A stretch of DNA of 64,000 nucleotides from Candidatus Villigracilis adiacens. Its GTDB lineage: Bacteria > Chloroflexota > Anaerolineae > Anaerolineales > Villigracilaceae. This document shows positions 51,027 through 59,255 of the stretch, piece by piece. Each line of letters opens with the position of its first letter. Position 1 is the stretch's first letter. The notes beneath the pieces were generated by a model. That model was not told the origin of the DNA and did no database searches. It worked only from the letters and a program-made list of their open reading frames with translations. Location: assembly GCA_016703605.1 (NCBI GenBank), contig JADJBU010000008.1:124001-188000 (forward strand), read 5' to 3'. A program made the translations under genes and the position numbers.

Positions 51027-51061
51027 AAAACGACGCTCCGCGCTGGATGCGTCGTTTTTTT
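51027..51061 (+). terminator. Terminator after the 38-residue gene
   Basis: Ten-base stem AAAACGACGC / GCGTCGTTTT with a 12-base loop, ending in a seven-T run, only 11 bases before the TIR start codon. Confidence 0.88.
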
Positions 51062-51072
51062 GTACATTTCCT

Positions 51073-52092
51073 ATGAATAAACGCCCTTTGAAAGTCTTTC
51101 TTTGTCACGCTTCATCGGATAAACCCGCTGTCCGCATTTTATATAAACGCCTTGTCGATGATAAGGTGAACGCATGGCTGGACGTTGAAAACCTGGTTGC
51201 AGGGCAAAATTGGCAGGTGGCAATTCCGGAGGCAATCCGGAATTCGGATGTGGTGGTTGTTTGCCTGTCTGAAAAGTCGATCAATAAAGAAGGGTATGTT
51301 CAGAGGGAAATCAAGTTTGCTCTTGATATTGCCGATGAAAAACCCGAAGGGACGATATTTATCATTCCTGCCAGGCTGGAAAACTGCAAAGTTCCTGAGA
51401 GATTGAGTTTGTATCACTGGGTGGAATTATTTAGGGAGGATGGATATGATAAATTGATGCGTGCCCTGAGTGCGCGGGCGGAAAAGATTGGGGTGATAAA
51501 GCCTGTATTGGGTTCTCGTAAGAAAAACCTGTTTTTCCAACCCCCAAATAATTCTCGAAAGGTCATTTTTGGCGCAGTCATATCTGTGGGATTGATTGCA
51601 GCGTTAGTAATTGGGATTGTTTCTTTTTTTGATAACTCAATAAAGGATTCGATTCCCACTCAAACTGCCGTATCGACGACCCCGGTTTTAGTACCAGCGT
51701 CTGAAACACAGGCGAAAACAGAGATTTCTCCGACTGCCACTGAAACGAATACGCCAACTGCCACCTTTACCCCAAGCGTCACACCCACTTTTACTGTAAC
51801 CGCCACCCCAACCCCATTTGGATTTGAAATCATCTCGATTAGCGCAGTCGCCTATCGCGGCGGGAAGGCGGGCGCGGAGATCAAAACCCAGCCCGGCGCA
51901 GTTTGCGCGTTGGGGTACATCCTTCCCACCGGCGGGTTGAGCGGGGCGGCTGGCACCGGACCGGATACAGCCGATCAGAATGGGATTTGTTCCTGGGAAT
52001 GGACTATATCGCGCTTTACAAACCCGGGGTGGGGAAATATCTATATCGAAGCCGGGGGGAAGAATGAATCGTACCCAATTGAGATCAGGTAA
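51073..52092 (+). CDS. Membrane TIR-domain protein with extracytoplasmic beta domain
   Basis: 339 residues. The TIR domain is 1-150: KVFLCHASSDKPAV (box 1), NAWLDVENLVAGQNWQVAI (BB-loop region) and YVQREIKFAL, whose Glu79 is at the catalytic position of NAD-cleaving TIRs. One membrane segment follows at about 183-204. A Thr/Pro linker (210-255) leads to a small beta-rich C-terminal domain (256-339, GFEIISISAVAYRGGKAGAE). The topology puts the TIR inside and the beta domain outside. TIR enzymes often deplete NAD in antiphage defence; that role here is inference. It starts 11 bases after a terminator. Confidence 0.85.
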   Translation: MNKRPLKVFLCHASSDKPAVRILYKRLVDDKVNAWLDVENLVAGQNWQVAIPEAIRNSDVVVVCLSEKSINKEGYVQREIKFALDIADEKPEGTIFIIPARLENCKVPERLSLYHWVELFREDGYDKLMRALSARAEKIGVIKPVLGSRKKNLFFQPPNNSRKVIFGAVISVGLIAALVIGIVSFFDNSIKDSIPTQTAVSTTPVLVPASETQAKTEISPTATETNTPTATFTPSVTPTFTVTATPTPFGFEIISISAVAYRGGKAGAEIKTQPGAVCALGYILPTGGLSGAAGTGPDTADQNGICSWEWTISRFTNPGWGNIYIEAGGKNESYPIEIR

Positions 52093-52103
52093 GTGGAAGA
52101 ACC

Positions 52104-52919
52104 TTACCCCTGATTGAATTTCGACCGGCTGTATAAAGTGATTCCCGCCGAGGCGGAGACGTTGAGCGACTCGACGCGGGAACTGATGGGAATCCGCGCC
52201 TTGAGCGTGGCGGCGGCTTCGATCTCCGGTGAACAGCCTTCCTTTTCACTGCCGAAGACGATCAACATGCGGTTGGGCATGGAGGCGAAGTCGTCGATTG
52301 TTTTATCCGCGTTCATGTCCATCACCAGCAGGGTTTCGTTGTTTTTCTTGCAGTAGTTGAGGAAATCCACGGTGGGGGCGGTGATCATGGGCAGGGAGAA
52401 GAGGTAGCCCCGGCTCGCGCGGATGAGGCGGCGGTCGTACAGGTCAATGGGGTCCATGTTCAATAGCACAATTCCGCCCATCCCCAGCGCGAGCGACGTG
52501 CGGGTGATGTTGCCGATATTACCGGAGATGCTCAAATCTTCCAGCACAACGATGTCTTTTTTGATGGACTGCAAGGCATCCAATCCGGGGGGCTGGGGCA
52601 TTTGCGCGATGGCAAAGATGCGCGAGATCTTATCGTTTTCGAAAAGTTTTTTGGTGGTGCGTTTGGCTACTTCGTGGATGGTTGCCCCGGCGGTCAATTT
52701 TTTACGAAGGGTATCAGAAACGACCTCGTCGCCTGCGAAGTAGAGCGAGTCGACTTCCACGCCCGCTTCGAGCGCCTGGAGGATGTTTTCCTCGTCGTCG
52801 ATGATGATCTGACCGAGTTCGCGACGCCCTTCGCGGGTGAGGAGTTTGCGAATGGGTCCGGCAAGCGGATGGTTGAGTGAATCGATGAGAAACGGGTTGT
52901 TTGCAGATTGTTCTTCCAT
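52104..52919 (-). CDS. SpoU-family rRNA 2'-O-methyltransferase, NshR/TsnR-like
   Basis: 271 residues. An N-terminal RNA-binding L30-like domain (1-110) precedes a SPOUT knot. ISGNIGNITRTSLALGMGG and DRRLIRASRGYLFSLPMI match the thiostrepton- and nosiheptide-resistance methyltransferases that modify A1067 of 23S rRNA. IVFGSEKEGCSPEI and RVESLNVSASAGITLY bind S-adenosylmethionine in the knot. It may confer resistance to thiopeptides or be a housekeeping relative. It is convergent with the TIR gene. Confidence 0.85.
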   Translation of the reverse strand: MEEQSANNPFLIDSLNHPLAGPIRKLLTREGRRELGQIIIDDEENILQALEAGVEVDSLYFAGDEVVSDTLRKKLTAGATIHEVAKRTTKKLFENDKISRIFAIAQMPQPPGLDALQSIKKDIVVLEDLSISGNIGNITRTSLALGMGGIVLLNMDPIDLYDRRLIRASRGYLFSLPMITAPTVDFLNYCKKNNETLLVMDMNADKTIDDFASMPNRMLIVFGSEKEGCSPEIEAAATLKARIPISSRVESLNVSASAGITLYSRSKFNQG

Positions 52920-52928
52920 AATGGAATT

Positions 52929-53120
52929 TTACTGCATTGTATTGAAATGGCTCAAGTTGTATCCTGCTGCAAGGTCGGCATCATGCGCCCGGTTGGCGAG
53001 GGAGTTGCGCCATTGTTCCTGGTTGAGGCGTTCTTGCATCTGCGCAAGTTCCCTTTCGCGCCGTTTTTCGAGCCAGTCTTGCCAGCGTTGCCGTAATTTG
53101 TTGAATGGTAGGAATTTCAT
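52929..53120 (-). CDS. Small basic/helical hypothetical protein
   Basis: 63 residues, highly charged, with a central amphipathic helix (WQDWLEKRRERELAQMQERL). AGAGGATAC lies before the ATG. It ends 10 bases upstream of the methyltransferase start and so could be co-transcribed with it. No family recognised. Confidence 0.4.
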   Translation of the reverse strand: MKFLPFNKLRQRWQDWLEKRRERELAQMQERLNQEQWRNSLANRAHDADLAAGYNLSHFNTMQ

Positions 53121-53220
53121 GTATCCTCTAAATTTTTTGCGGGAGGGCAAACTGAAGTTTGCAGTACGGGATGACGATGTATCCAAAAAGGATTCAACTA
53201 CGAAGGGGTAAAATTGGGTA

Positions 53221-53880
53221 GTGGTAAATTTTCAAATCCTGTTTCGTGATTCGTCCCTGGCGGCGGTGGATAAGCCTGCGGGGCTGCCTGTCCTGCCGGA
53301 GGGGTGGGATAAGGATGCGCCGTTTTTGGCGAGGCTGCTCGAGGCGGAATTTGGGCGGGTCTGGGTTGTGCATCGTATTGATAAGGGGACGAGCGGTGTT
53401 GTGCTGTTTGCCTTGACGGCGGAGGCGCATCGTTCGTTGAGCATCCAGTTCGAGAGGCATGAGGTGCGGAAGACGTATCATGCGCTGGTGAATGGCGCGC
53501 CGCGATGGGAGGAGAAGACGACGAAGTTTCCCCTGCGGGTGAATGTGGGGCGCAGGCATCGCACGGTGGTGGATAACCGGGACGGGGTCGACTCGGAGAC
53601 GAGATTCAGGCTGCTGGAACGCTATCAAGCCGGGGCGCTGGTGGAGGCGTCGCCGGTGACGGGGAGAACGCATCAGGTCCGCGTCCACGCTTCGGCGATG
53701 GGTCATCCGCTGATGGGGGATATCCTTTACGGCGCTCCGATAACCGCTTTGATCGCAAGACCGGCTTTGCACGCGCATTCCTTATCTGTCACTCATCCCG
53801 AAACGGGTAAGAGACTGGTCTTTCAGGCGGACTATCCTGATGATTTTCGTGACGCGCGGCGGGGTTTACAGGGCGTTTGA
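53221..53880 (+). CDS. RluA-family RNA pseudouridine synthase
   Basis: 219 residues, catalytic domain only, no S4 domain. VHRIDKGTSGVVLFA carries the catalytic aspartate of the HRxDxxTSG motif, and PVTGRTHQVRVHASAMGHPLMGD is the C-terminal signature. It isomerises uridine in tRNA or rRNA; the short form resembles TruC and RluE-like members. The GTG start has a weak AAGGGG upstream, so the exact start is uncertain. Confidence 0.88.
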   Translation: MVNFQILFRDSSLAAVDKPAGLPVLPEGWDKDAPFLARLLEAEFGRVWVVHRIDKGTSGVVLFALTAEAHRSLSIQFERHEVRKTYHALVNGAPRWEEKTTKFPLRVNVGRRHRTVVDNRDGVDSETRFRLLERYQAGALVEASPVTGRTHQVRVHASAMGHPLMGDILYGAPITALIARPALHAHSLSVTHPETGKRLVFQADYPDDFRDARRGLQGV

Positions 53881-53922
53881 GCGGTTTGAATTTATGGTAT
53901 ATTTTTGTCAAGGAGCAATGCC

Positions 53923-54600
53923 ATGAACGAGCGAATCCTAATCATTGAAGACGACCAGGCGATCTTGAAGATGCTTCAACGGGGACTGGCTTATGAAGGT
54001 TATACGGTGGATACCGCCACCGATGGGCGCATGGGTTTGATCGCGGCGCGCGACCATACCCCCGACCTTGTTGTGCTGGATTGGATGCTGCCCGGCATGG
54101 ATGGGCTGGAGGTCTGCCATCGTTTGCGGCAGGGCGGGTCGATTCCCATTTTGATGCTGACGGCGAAGGATACGGTTCAGGACCGCATTCAGGGGCTGGA
54201 TGCGGGCGCGGACGATTACATGGTGAAGCCGTTCAATCTCGATGAATTGCTGGCTCGTGTGCGCGCGCTTCTGCGCCGGACCCAGCCGGAGCGGATTCCG
54301 GTTTTGAAGTTTGCCGACCTTTCGCTGGATACCGGTTCACGCCAGGCGACGCGCGGAAACCGCACAGTGGCGCTGACCGCAAAGGAATATGAACTGCTTG
54401 AGTTATTCCTGCGCCACCCCAAACAGGTGCTGACCCGCGAAGTGATCTTCGACCGTGTGTGGGGCTATGATTTTGGCGGCGAGAGCAATGTGCTGGAAGT
54501 GTACATCCGTTATTTGCGCCAGAAGCTGGAAGCGGAGAATGAGGCGCGCCTGCTGCATACGGTGCGCGGGGTGGGGTACGTCTTAAGAGAGAATCCCTAG
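53923..54600 (+). CDS. OmpR/PhoB-family response regulator
   Basis: 225 residues. The receiver (1-120) has the acidic pocket EDD near the start, the phospho-acceptor Asp in VVLDWMLPGMDG and the conserved Lys in DYMVKPF. The winged-helix output domain (130-225) ends RLLHTVRGVGYVLRE. It pairs with the histidine kinase that follows. ATG 53923 is supported by AAGGAG. Target genes are unknown. Confidence 0.94.
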   Translation: MNERILIIEDDQAILKMLQRGLAYEGYTVDTATDGRMGLIAARDHTPDLVVLDWMLPGMDGLEVCHRLRQGGSIPILMLTAKDTVQDRIQGLDAGADDYMVKPFNLDELLARVRALLRRTQPERIPVLKFADLSLDTGSRQATRGNRTVALTAKEYELLELFLRHPKQVLTREVIFDRVWGYDFGGESNVLEVYIRYLRQKLEAENEARLLHTVRGVGYVLRENP

Positions 54601-54660
54601 CGGGTTGATTTGAGGTTAGTGATTGGTAACTGGTAAGGTCTGGGTTACCAATTTTTTCTT

Positions 54661-54738
54661 AATCGTCAATCGTCAATCGTCAATCGTCAATCGTCAATCG
54701 TCAATCGTCAATCGTCAATCGTCAATCGTCAATCGTCA
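54661..54738. repeat. Heptamer array (AATCGTC)11 abutting the kinase start
   Basis: Eleven almost perfect copies of AATCGTC in a row, the cleanest array in the window. The final unit runs straight into ATG 54739 (GTCA-ATG), leaving no Shine-Dalgarno sequence. Copy-number change would alter the distance between the response-regulator message and the kinase start. Confidence 0.96.
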
Positions 54739-56106
54739 ATGTCCCTGCGCCTGCGTCTTACCCTTTTGTATTCAGTTTTCATGGGGGGCATTTTGGTTGT
54801 ATTCGGGTTGACGGTTTATGCGTTGGTTAACATTATTTTGCTCAACCAGGTGGATACCCAGCTGGCCGGGGTGGCGCGTGAGATCGTCCGCGCAACCACG
54901 GTCGATTCGACGGGGGAGTTGAGCCTTGTCAGCCTGCCGCAATTGGATATGGCTTCGAGCGCGTACGTCCAGGTCTGGGACCATGATGGGACGTTGATCA
55001 TGGCATCGCCTAGCATCGGCGCGTTGGATACGCCGCTCAACCCAGCCGGGTTGTATTCGGGCGAGACCATGTATGAAGACTCTTATCTCAATGGGGCGCA
55101 TTTGCGCGTGTTGAACGTCCCTCTCTGGCTGAGGAACCGCATCATTGGCACGCTGCAAGTTGGGACGAGTCTTGCGGTGGCAGATGCGACCCGGACGAGC
55201 CTGCTTTCGATCATGACGCTGATCGCGGTGGTTGCGGTTGCGCTGGTGATGTGGGGGTCGTGGGTGGTGCTTGGGCGCGCGCTTGCCCCGTTGCAAACCA
55301 TTGCGGATACGGTGGACCAGATCAACAAAGCCGACGATCTCTCGCGCCGCATCCCCATGCATACCGGCGTGAGGGACGATGTTGCCGAACTTGTTATTTC
55401 GGTCAACCAAACGCTCGAGCGGTTGGAATCGCTTTTTACGTCGCAGCAGCGCTTTCTTGCGGATGTCAGCCATGAACTGCGCACGCCGTTGACGGTGATC
55501 AAGGGGAATGTGGACCTGATCCGAAAGTTCAAGGAAGCCGATGAAGACCTGTTGAACAGCATCGACCAGGAGGCGGGCAGGCTGAACCGGCTGGTCAGCG
55601 GGTTGTTGATGCTGGCGCAGGCGGAGTCGGGCAGGTTGCCTTTGAATTTTTCGCGGGTGGAACTCGATCTGCTGCTGACGGAGGTGTTCACCGAGACGCG
55701 GGTTTTGGCGGGCAACAAGGTGCGGGTCCATCTTAACCAGATCGATGAAGCCATTGTGAAGGGCGACCGCGACCGGTTGAAGCAGGTTTTTTTGAATTTG
55801 GTGGCGAATGCGATTCAGTACACTCCGCAGGGCGGCGAGATTTTTTTGAGTCTTTCGCGGCTCGGCGAGCAGGCGCGGATCATCGTCCGCGATACGGGAC
55901 CGGGGATTCCCGCCGAAGACCTGCCGTATATCTTCGACCGGTTTTATCGCGCTGAAAAATCGCGCACCCGTTCCATGGCGAGCGGTTTCGGTCTGGGCTT
56001 GTCCATTACGAAGTGGATCGTGGAACAGCACGGCGGGCAGATCAGGGTTGAGTCTAAGGAGGGGGAGGGGACGACGTTTGTGATTTGGATGAATGTGGTG
56101 AAGTGA
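54739..56106 (+). CDS. Sensor histidine kinase
   Basis: 455 residues. Two membrane segments (about 10-32 and 150-172) bracket an extracytoplasmic sensor of about 120 residues. A HAMP domain and a HisKA domain follow, with DVSHELRTPLTVIKGN holding the phosphorylated histidine. The ATPase domain has NLVANAIQYTPQGG, DTGPGIPAEDLPYIF and FGLGLSI. It phosphorylates the upstream regulator. The ATG directly follows an eleven-copy heptamer array, unusual for a two-component pair, which normally overlaps. Confidence 0.93.
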   Translation: MSLRLRLTLLYSVFMGGILVVFGLTVYALVNIILLNQVDTQLAGVAREIVRATTVDSTGELSLVSLPQLDMASSAYVQVWDHDGTLIMASPSIGALDTPLNPAGLYSGETMYEDSYLNGAHLRVLNVPLWLRNRIIGTLQVGTSLAVADATRTSLLSIMTLIAVVAVALVMWGSWVVLGRALAPLQTIADTVDQINKADDLSRRIPMHTGVRDDVAELVISVNQTLERLESLFTSQQRFLADVSHELRTPLTVIKGNVDLIRKFKEADEDLLNSIDQEAGRLNRLVSGLLMLAQAESGRLPLNFSRVELDLLLTEVFTETRVLAGNKVRVHLNQIDEAIVKGDRDRLKQVFLNLVANAIQYTPQGGEIFLSLSRLGEQARIIVRDTGPGIPAEDLPYIFDRFYRAEKSRTRSMASGFGLGLSITKWIVEQHGGQIRVESKEGEGTTFVIWMNVVK

Positions 56107-56141
56107 ATGGTGAATGGTGAATGGTGAATGGTGAATGGTGG
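56104..56141. repeat. Heptamer array (GAATGGT)n after the kinase
   Basis: Five GAATGGT units immediately after the kinase stop codon, between convergent genes. Confidence 0.9.
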
Positions 56142-56145
56142 GGGG

Positions 56146-56829
56146 TTAGGGTAATCCGAGTCTTTGGGCAGCTTGGCGGCAGAGGCTGACTCCGTAGTTG
56201 GAGTACCAATCGTTTAAGGCGGGGCTGGGGTCGATGCCGTTGACGGCGTCGCTGTAGATGGGCAATCCATATTGGACGTATCTTTTTGTTTCGGCGTGCC
56301 AGGTCCATTCGGGGCGGGGGATGACGCCAATGCCGCCGTTGTAGCCTGCCAGGGCGAGGCGGGCATCTCCATTTGCTGTTGTGAGCGAGCGGGCGAGGTA
56401 GCTGAGTCCGCGCAGGGCGTTGGTTTCGGGGTCGTAGGGATTTTCTCCGGGGTGGAAGTGAAACGGCATGACCTGGAAGAGTCCCATGGCTTCGGCGGAG
56501 GATGTGGCGCGGGGGTCTCCGCAGGATTCGATCTGCATGATGGTGGCGACCAGGTTCGGGTCGAGTCCCGAGGCGGATGCCCAGGTGAGGATGGAATCAG
56601 CCCAATGGAGGACTTCCCGCCTAAAGATGGGGGAAAGGCCTGCTGAGTTGGGATCGGGCATCGAATCCCATTCATGTGGGCTGGCTTGATAGGCGATATT
56701 TCCAAGAAATATGCTCACGATAATTACGACAAAGGGGACGATGGCGAAACCAGAAAAACAGCCGCTTCCTGTATCTTGCGGGATGGCGGCTGTTTCTGGA
56801 TGGATTTTTGTGGAACGAGCACGGGGCAT
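56146..56829 (-). CDS. Lytic transglycosylase (SLT domain)
   Basis: 227 residues with an N-terminal membrane anchor (about 25-45). The SLT domain has the catalytic Glu in LVATIMQIESCGDPRATSS, then AMGLFQVMPFHFHPGENPYDP and LALAGYNGGIG. It cleaves peptidoglycan glycosidic bonds outside the membrane. It may help cell-wall remodelling or assembly of surface structures. Confidence 0.9.
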   Translation of the reverse strand: MPRARSTKIHPETAAIPQDTGSGCFSGFAIVPFVVIIVSIFLGNIAYQASPHEWDSMPDPNSAGLSPIFRREVLHWADSILTWASASGLDPNLVATIMQIESCGDPRATSSAEAMGLFQVMPFHFHPGENPYDPETNALRGLSYLARSLTTANGDARLALAGYNGGIGVIPRPEWTWHAETKRYVQYGLPIYSDAVNGIDPSPALNDWYSNYGVSLCRQAAQRLGLP

Positions 56830-56934
56830 GGATATGTCTCTTTTCTGGGTCTATAGGACCCGGCTCGAAAAGCGCGATATGAAATTGTCAGAACACTGTG
56901 TTATGTGTTTACTTGTTTGCCTGATACCGGCATT

Positions 56935-57777
56935 TTATGCGTCGTAGCGGCGTTCGCTGCCTTCGGGACTGCGGGCTTCGAATGAAACGGGATGATAGGT
57001 CGGTTCGGGCGGGATGAAGGAGCTTTGGGTGGACGATACGGGTTTGGGAGCCGGGCGGAAGGTGTTCTGCGAGGGCGCGGCGTTGATGGGACGGTTGATC
57101 TGCGAGGCGGGTCTGAGGACGGGCTGGTTGACGGGCTGGTTGTATTGGGTGGGGCGGGGAGCCTGGCTTTGATAAACCGGACGGGGCTGCTGCTGGGGCT
57201 GGGGACGCGGCTGGTTGTAGGAACTGCGGTAGTCGTTGGTTTGGGCGGTGGTGAAGAGGCGTTCGCCAGCGAGGGAGAATGTGCCGATGATGAGCAGGCG
57301 CACGACCCAGACCATGAAGGCGACGAAGACAGGGACTGCCTTGGTGATGAATTCGGAACTCATTGCGGCGGTTCCCTGGATATTGCCGTTGTTGGCAATT
57401 GCGACCGAGACGCCCCACCAGGTAAGGGTGGCGTTGAAACCGGCGGCGAGGATCCATGCGCCAAACAGGTACCAGACTTCGGCGGGTTCGTCGCGCCCCT
57501 GTTCGGGGGTGAAGATGCGGGCGATTCCGGCAAAGTCTATGCCGCAGAAGGCGATGGCGAGGATGGTGGACCATTTCATCCCGGCAAATGCCAGGTCGCC
57601 GAGCATGTCGTGCAGGGCGTATTGGGTGGTGCTGAAGTTGAAGACTTCGAACGCCAGTAGGGCGCCGAGGATCATCATGCCCCAGGCGGCGCCGCGGTTG
57701 AATTGGCGGTTGTGGATCAGGTTGTTCCACAGGCGTTTCATTCCGTCGCCAAGCGGGTTGTTTCGATATGCGCTCAT
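56935..57777 (-). CDS. Membrane protein with Pro/Gln-rich C-terminal tail
   Basis: 280 residues. Four membrane segments (about 27-45, 65-84, 97-118, 140-165) are followed by a disordered tail from about 185 (QPRPQPQQQPRPVYQSQAPR and onward). No family recognised. GAGGTCGAA precedes ATG 57777. The tail suggests interaction with other proteins or the wall. Confidence 0.65.
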   Translation of the reverse strand: MSAYRNNPLGDGMKRLWNNLIHNRQFNRGAAWGMMILGALLAFEVFNFSTTQYALHDMLGDLAFAGMKWSTILAIAFCGIDFAGIARIFTPEQGRDEPAEVWYLFGAWILAAGFNATLTWWGVSVAIANNGNIQGTAAMSSEFITKAVPVFVAFMVWVVRLLIIGTFSLAGERLFTTAQTNDYRSSYNQPRPQPQQQPRPVYQSQAPRPTQYNQPVNQPVLRPASQINRPINAAPSQNTFRPAPKPVSSTQSSFIPPEPTYHPVSFEARSPEGSERRYDA

Positions 57778-57875
57778 TTCGACCTCCTTGTCGAAAATTA
57801 GAACAGGTGTTCTTTCACTGGCGCGGATTTTAGAACATATTTTCTGTGGTGTCAAGGGGCAATCGGGGAATTGTG

Positions 57876-57980
57876 ATGGCTGTATTGAGAAGCGCCTCCC
57901 TGTGCGGCGCGGACCAGGACGCTGCACTGTGGGCGCGCCTGACGGGCGACGGTGTGGACGCGTGGATGGACAAGGTATAA
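57876..57980 (+). pseudogene. TIR 5'-end remnant A
   Basis: A 34-residue frame whose last part, SLCGADQDAALWARLTGDGV followed by DAWMDK, aligns with TIR box 1 through the WLD region of the other TIR genes here, with small deletions. It stops at TATAAT and is followed 28 bases later by a small DNA-binding-like gene. Confidence 0.6.
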
Positions 57981-58008
57981 TTTGCCCATCAGCGAAAGCA
58001 GGCAACCC

Positions 58009-58206
58009 ATGACCACATTTAACATCAACCTACGCGATGAGCGCTTGAAGAAATTACAAGACCTTGCCGAACATTTCCGGGTTGCGCCCGAAGGCCTGGT
58101 GCGCGCCAGCCTGGAAGAATTAATAAATCGCCCGCTGGACGACTTTCAAAAAATCGTTGAACGGGTTTTGAGCAAGAACGCCGAACTATATCAACGGCTG
58201 GCATAA
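58009..58206 (+). CDS. Small ribbon-helix-helix-like protein (antitoxin candidate)
   Basis: 65 residues. TFNINLRDERLKKLQDLAEHF has the strand followed by an amphipathic helix expected of an RHH DNA-binding fold, and VAPEGLVRASLEELINR could be the second helix. Such proteins are common antitoxins. No toxin partner follows; the next sequence is a TIR remnant, so it may be an orphan. Confidence 0.55.
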   Translation: MTTFNINLRDERLKKLQDLAEHFRVAPEGLVRASLEELINRPLDDFQKIVERVLSKNAELYQRLA

Positions 58207-58232
58207 ATGCACTATTTGACGGTGGAGAAGTA

Positions 58233-58380
58233 TTGAATAAACGCCCCCTCAAAGTCTTCCCTTCGACAAGCTCAGGACACCGCCTCTGCCATACCCACGC
58301 GGACCGGGATCCTGTCCGCGCACTGTACACACGCCTGACGAACGATGGCGTGGACGCGTACTTCAAGACTTCTGGGCAGC
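58233..58380 (+). pseudogene. TIR 5'-end remnant B with in-frame 24-bp insertion
   Basis: NKRPLKVF, then eight extra residues PSTSSGHR, then LCHTHADRDPVRALYTRL and NDGVDAYF. Compared with remnants C and D, which read KVFLCHAHADRD, exactly 24 bases (about 58260-58283, core CCTTCGACAAGCTCAGGA) are inserted without loss of frame. The TIR similarity ends at about 58375. Confidence 0.7.
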
Positions 58381-58426
58381 GCACGGATGCCCATTTTTCG
58401 TGTATGATTAAAGCAGGAGAAAGATC

Positions 58427-58738
58427 ATGCTTGCAGAAACCCGCTACGAACATATTGTCCTAAACGATGCCCGTGCGCCTGTGATCGCGGGGACAACCAT
58501 GAAAGTGGTTGAACTTGTTTTGGCGCAGGCGGCTTACGGCTGGAGCGCCGAAGAGTTGCGCGAACAGTTCCCCTATTTAACATTTGGACAAATCTATTCC
58601 GCGCTGGCGTATTACTGGGACCATCAGCAGGATTTAGACGCGGATATTGAAGGTCGCATCCGCAAAGTTGACCGTATTAGAAACTCCATGCCTGAATCGC
58701 CTTTGGCAAAACGATTGAAAGGCAAAGGGCTGGTCTAA
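58427..58738 (+). CDS. DUF433 antitoxin
   Basis: 103 residues. PVIAGTTMKVVELVLAQAAYGW and AEELREQFPYLTFGQIYSALAYYWDH form the DUF433 winged-helix-like domain, usually the antitoxin of a VapB45/VapC45-type pair. CAGGAGAAAG precedes the ATG. The stop overlaps the start of the partner toxin by one base (TAATG). Confidence 0.85.
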   Translation: MLAETRYEHIVLNDARAPVIAGTTMKVVELVLAQAAYGWSAEELREQFPYLTFGQIYSALAYYWDHQQDLDADIEGRIRKVDRIRNSMPESPLAKRLKGKGLV

Positions 58739-59084
58739 TGGCGGTTTCGCTGTACATGGATCATCATGTTCCAAAAGCGATTACGACAGCATACGTTTGC
58801 GGGGTGTGGATGTGCTTACATCATTTGAAGATGGCACAGATCAATTGAATGACGAGCATTTACTTCAACGGGCGCACGAATTGAAACGCGCTTTGTTTAC
58901 ACAGGATGATGACCTGTTGGAGGAAGCCGCAAAATGCCATCGCGCGGGCAAACCATTCTCAGGCGTCATCTATGCCCATCAATTGCGGGTCACCATCGGC
59001 GTTTGCGTTCAGGATTTGGAGATCATCGCTAAAAGCGCCGATGAGAATGATATGGAAAACCAAGTGATTTTTCTCCCCTTGTAA
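58738..59084 (+). pseudogene. DUF5615 PIN-like toxin, frameshifted
   Basis: The start MAVSLYMDHHVPKAIT is the DUF5615 N-terminus with its metal-binding Asp. A missing base near 58786 (GCATACGTTTGC) moves the frame, after which RGVDVLTSFEDGTDQLNDEHLLQRA and LFTQDDDLLEEA continue the PIN-like fold with conserved acidic residues. One added T would give ALRLRGVDVLT. The toxin is inactive as read, or the base is a sequencing error. Confidence 0.75.
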
Positions 59085-59145
59085 GAATACAAATCCCATG
59101 CGGTTTTGGTTGTATAATTTTTTATCACTCCAAAACGGGACGGAC

Positions 59146-59238
59146 ATGACCGAAGCCAAGCGACCATTGAAAGTCTTTCTCTGCCACGCCCACGCAGACC
59201 GGGACGCTGTCCGCGCACTATGCACTCGCCTGACTTAA
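59146..59238 (+). pseudogene. TIR 5'-end remnant C
   Basis: A 30-residue frame MTEAKRPLKVFLCHAHADRD continuing AVRALCTRLT, then TAA. This is a perfect TIR box 1 and first helix with nothing after it. Upstream TATAAT (59112-59117) and GGGACGGAC are also conserved with remnant D, so the original 5' end is kept. Confidence 0.75.
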
Positions 59239-59243
59239 GACTG

Positions 59244-59249
59244 TATAAT
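59244..59249 (+). promoter_or_regulatory. -10 box directly before the PIN gene (leaderless candidate)
   Basis: TATAAT ends six bases before ATG 59256, just after the stop of TIR remnant C; there is no Shine-Dalgarno sequence. Confidence 0.45.
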
Positions 59250-59255
59250 TGACCT

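Noticed and set aside
54772..56031. 419-codon minus-strand frame opposite the histidine kinase
   Set aside because: Low-complexity His/Arg/Gln-rich product; the opposite strand encodes a complete kinase.
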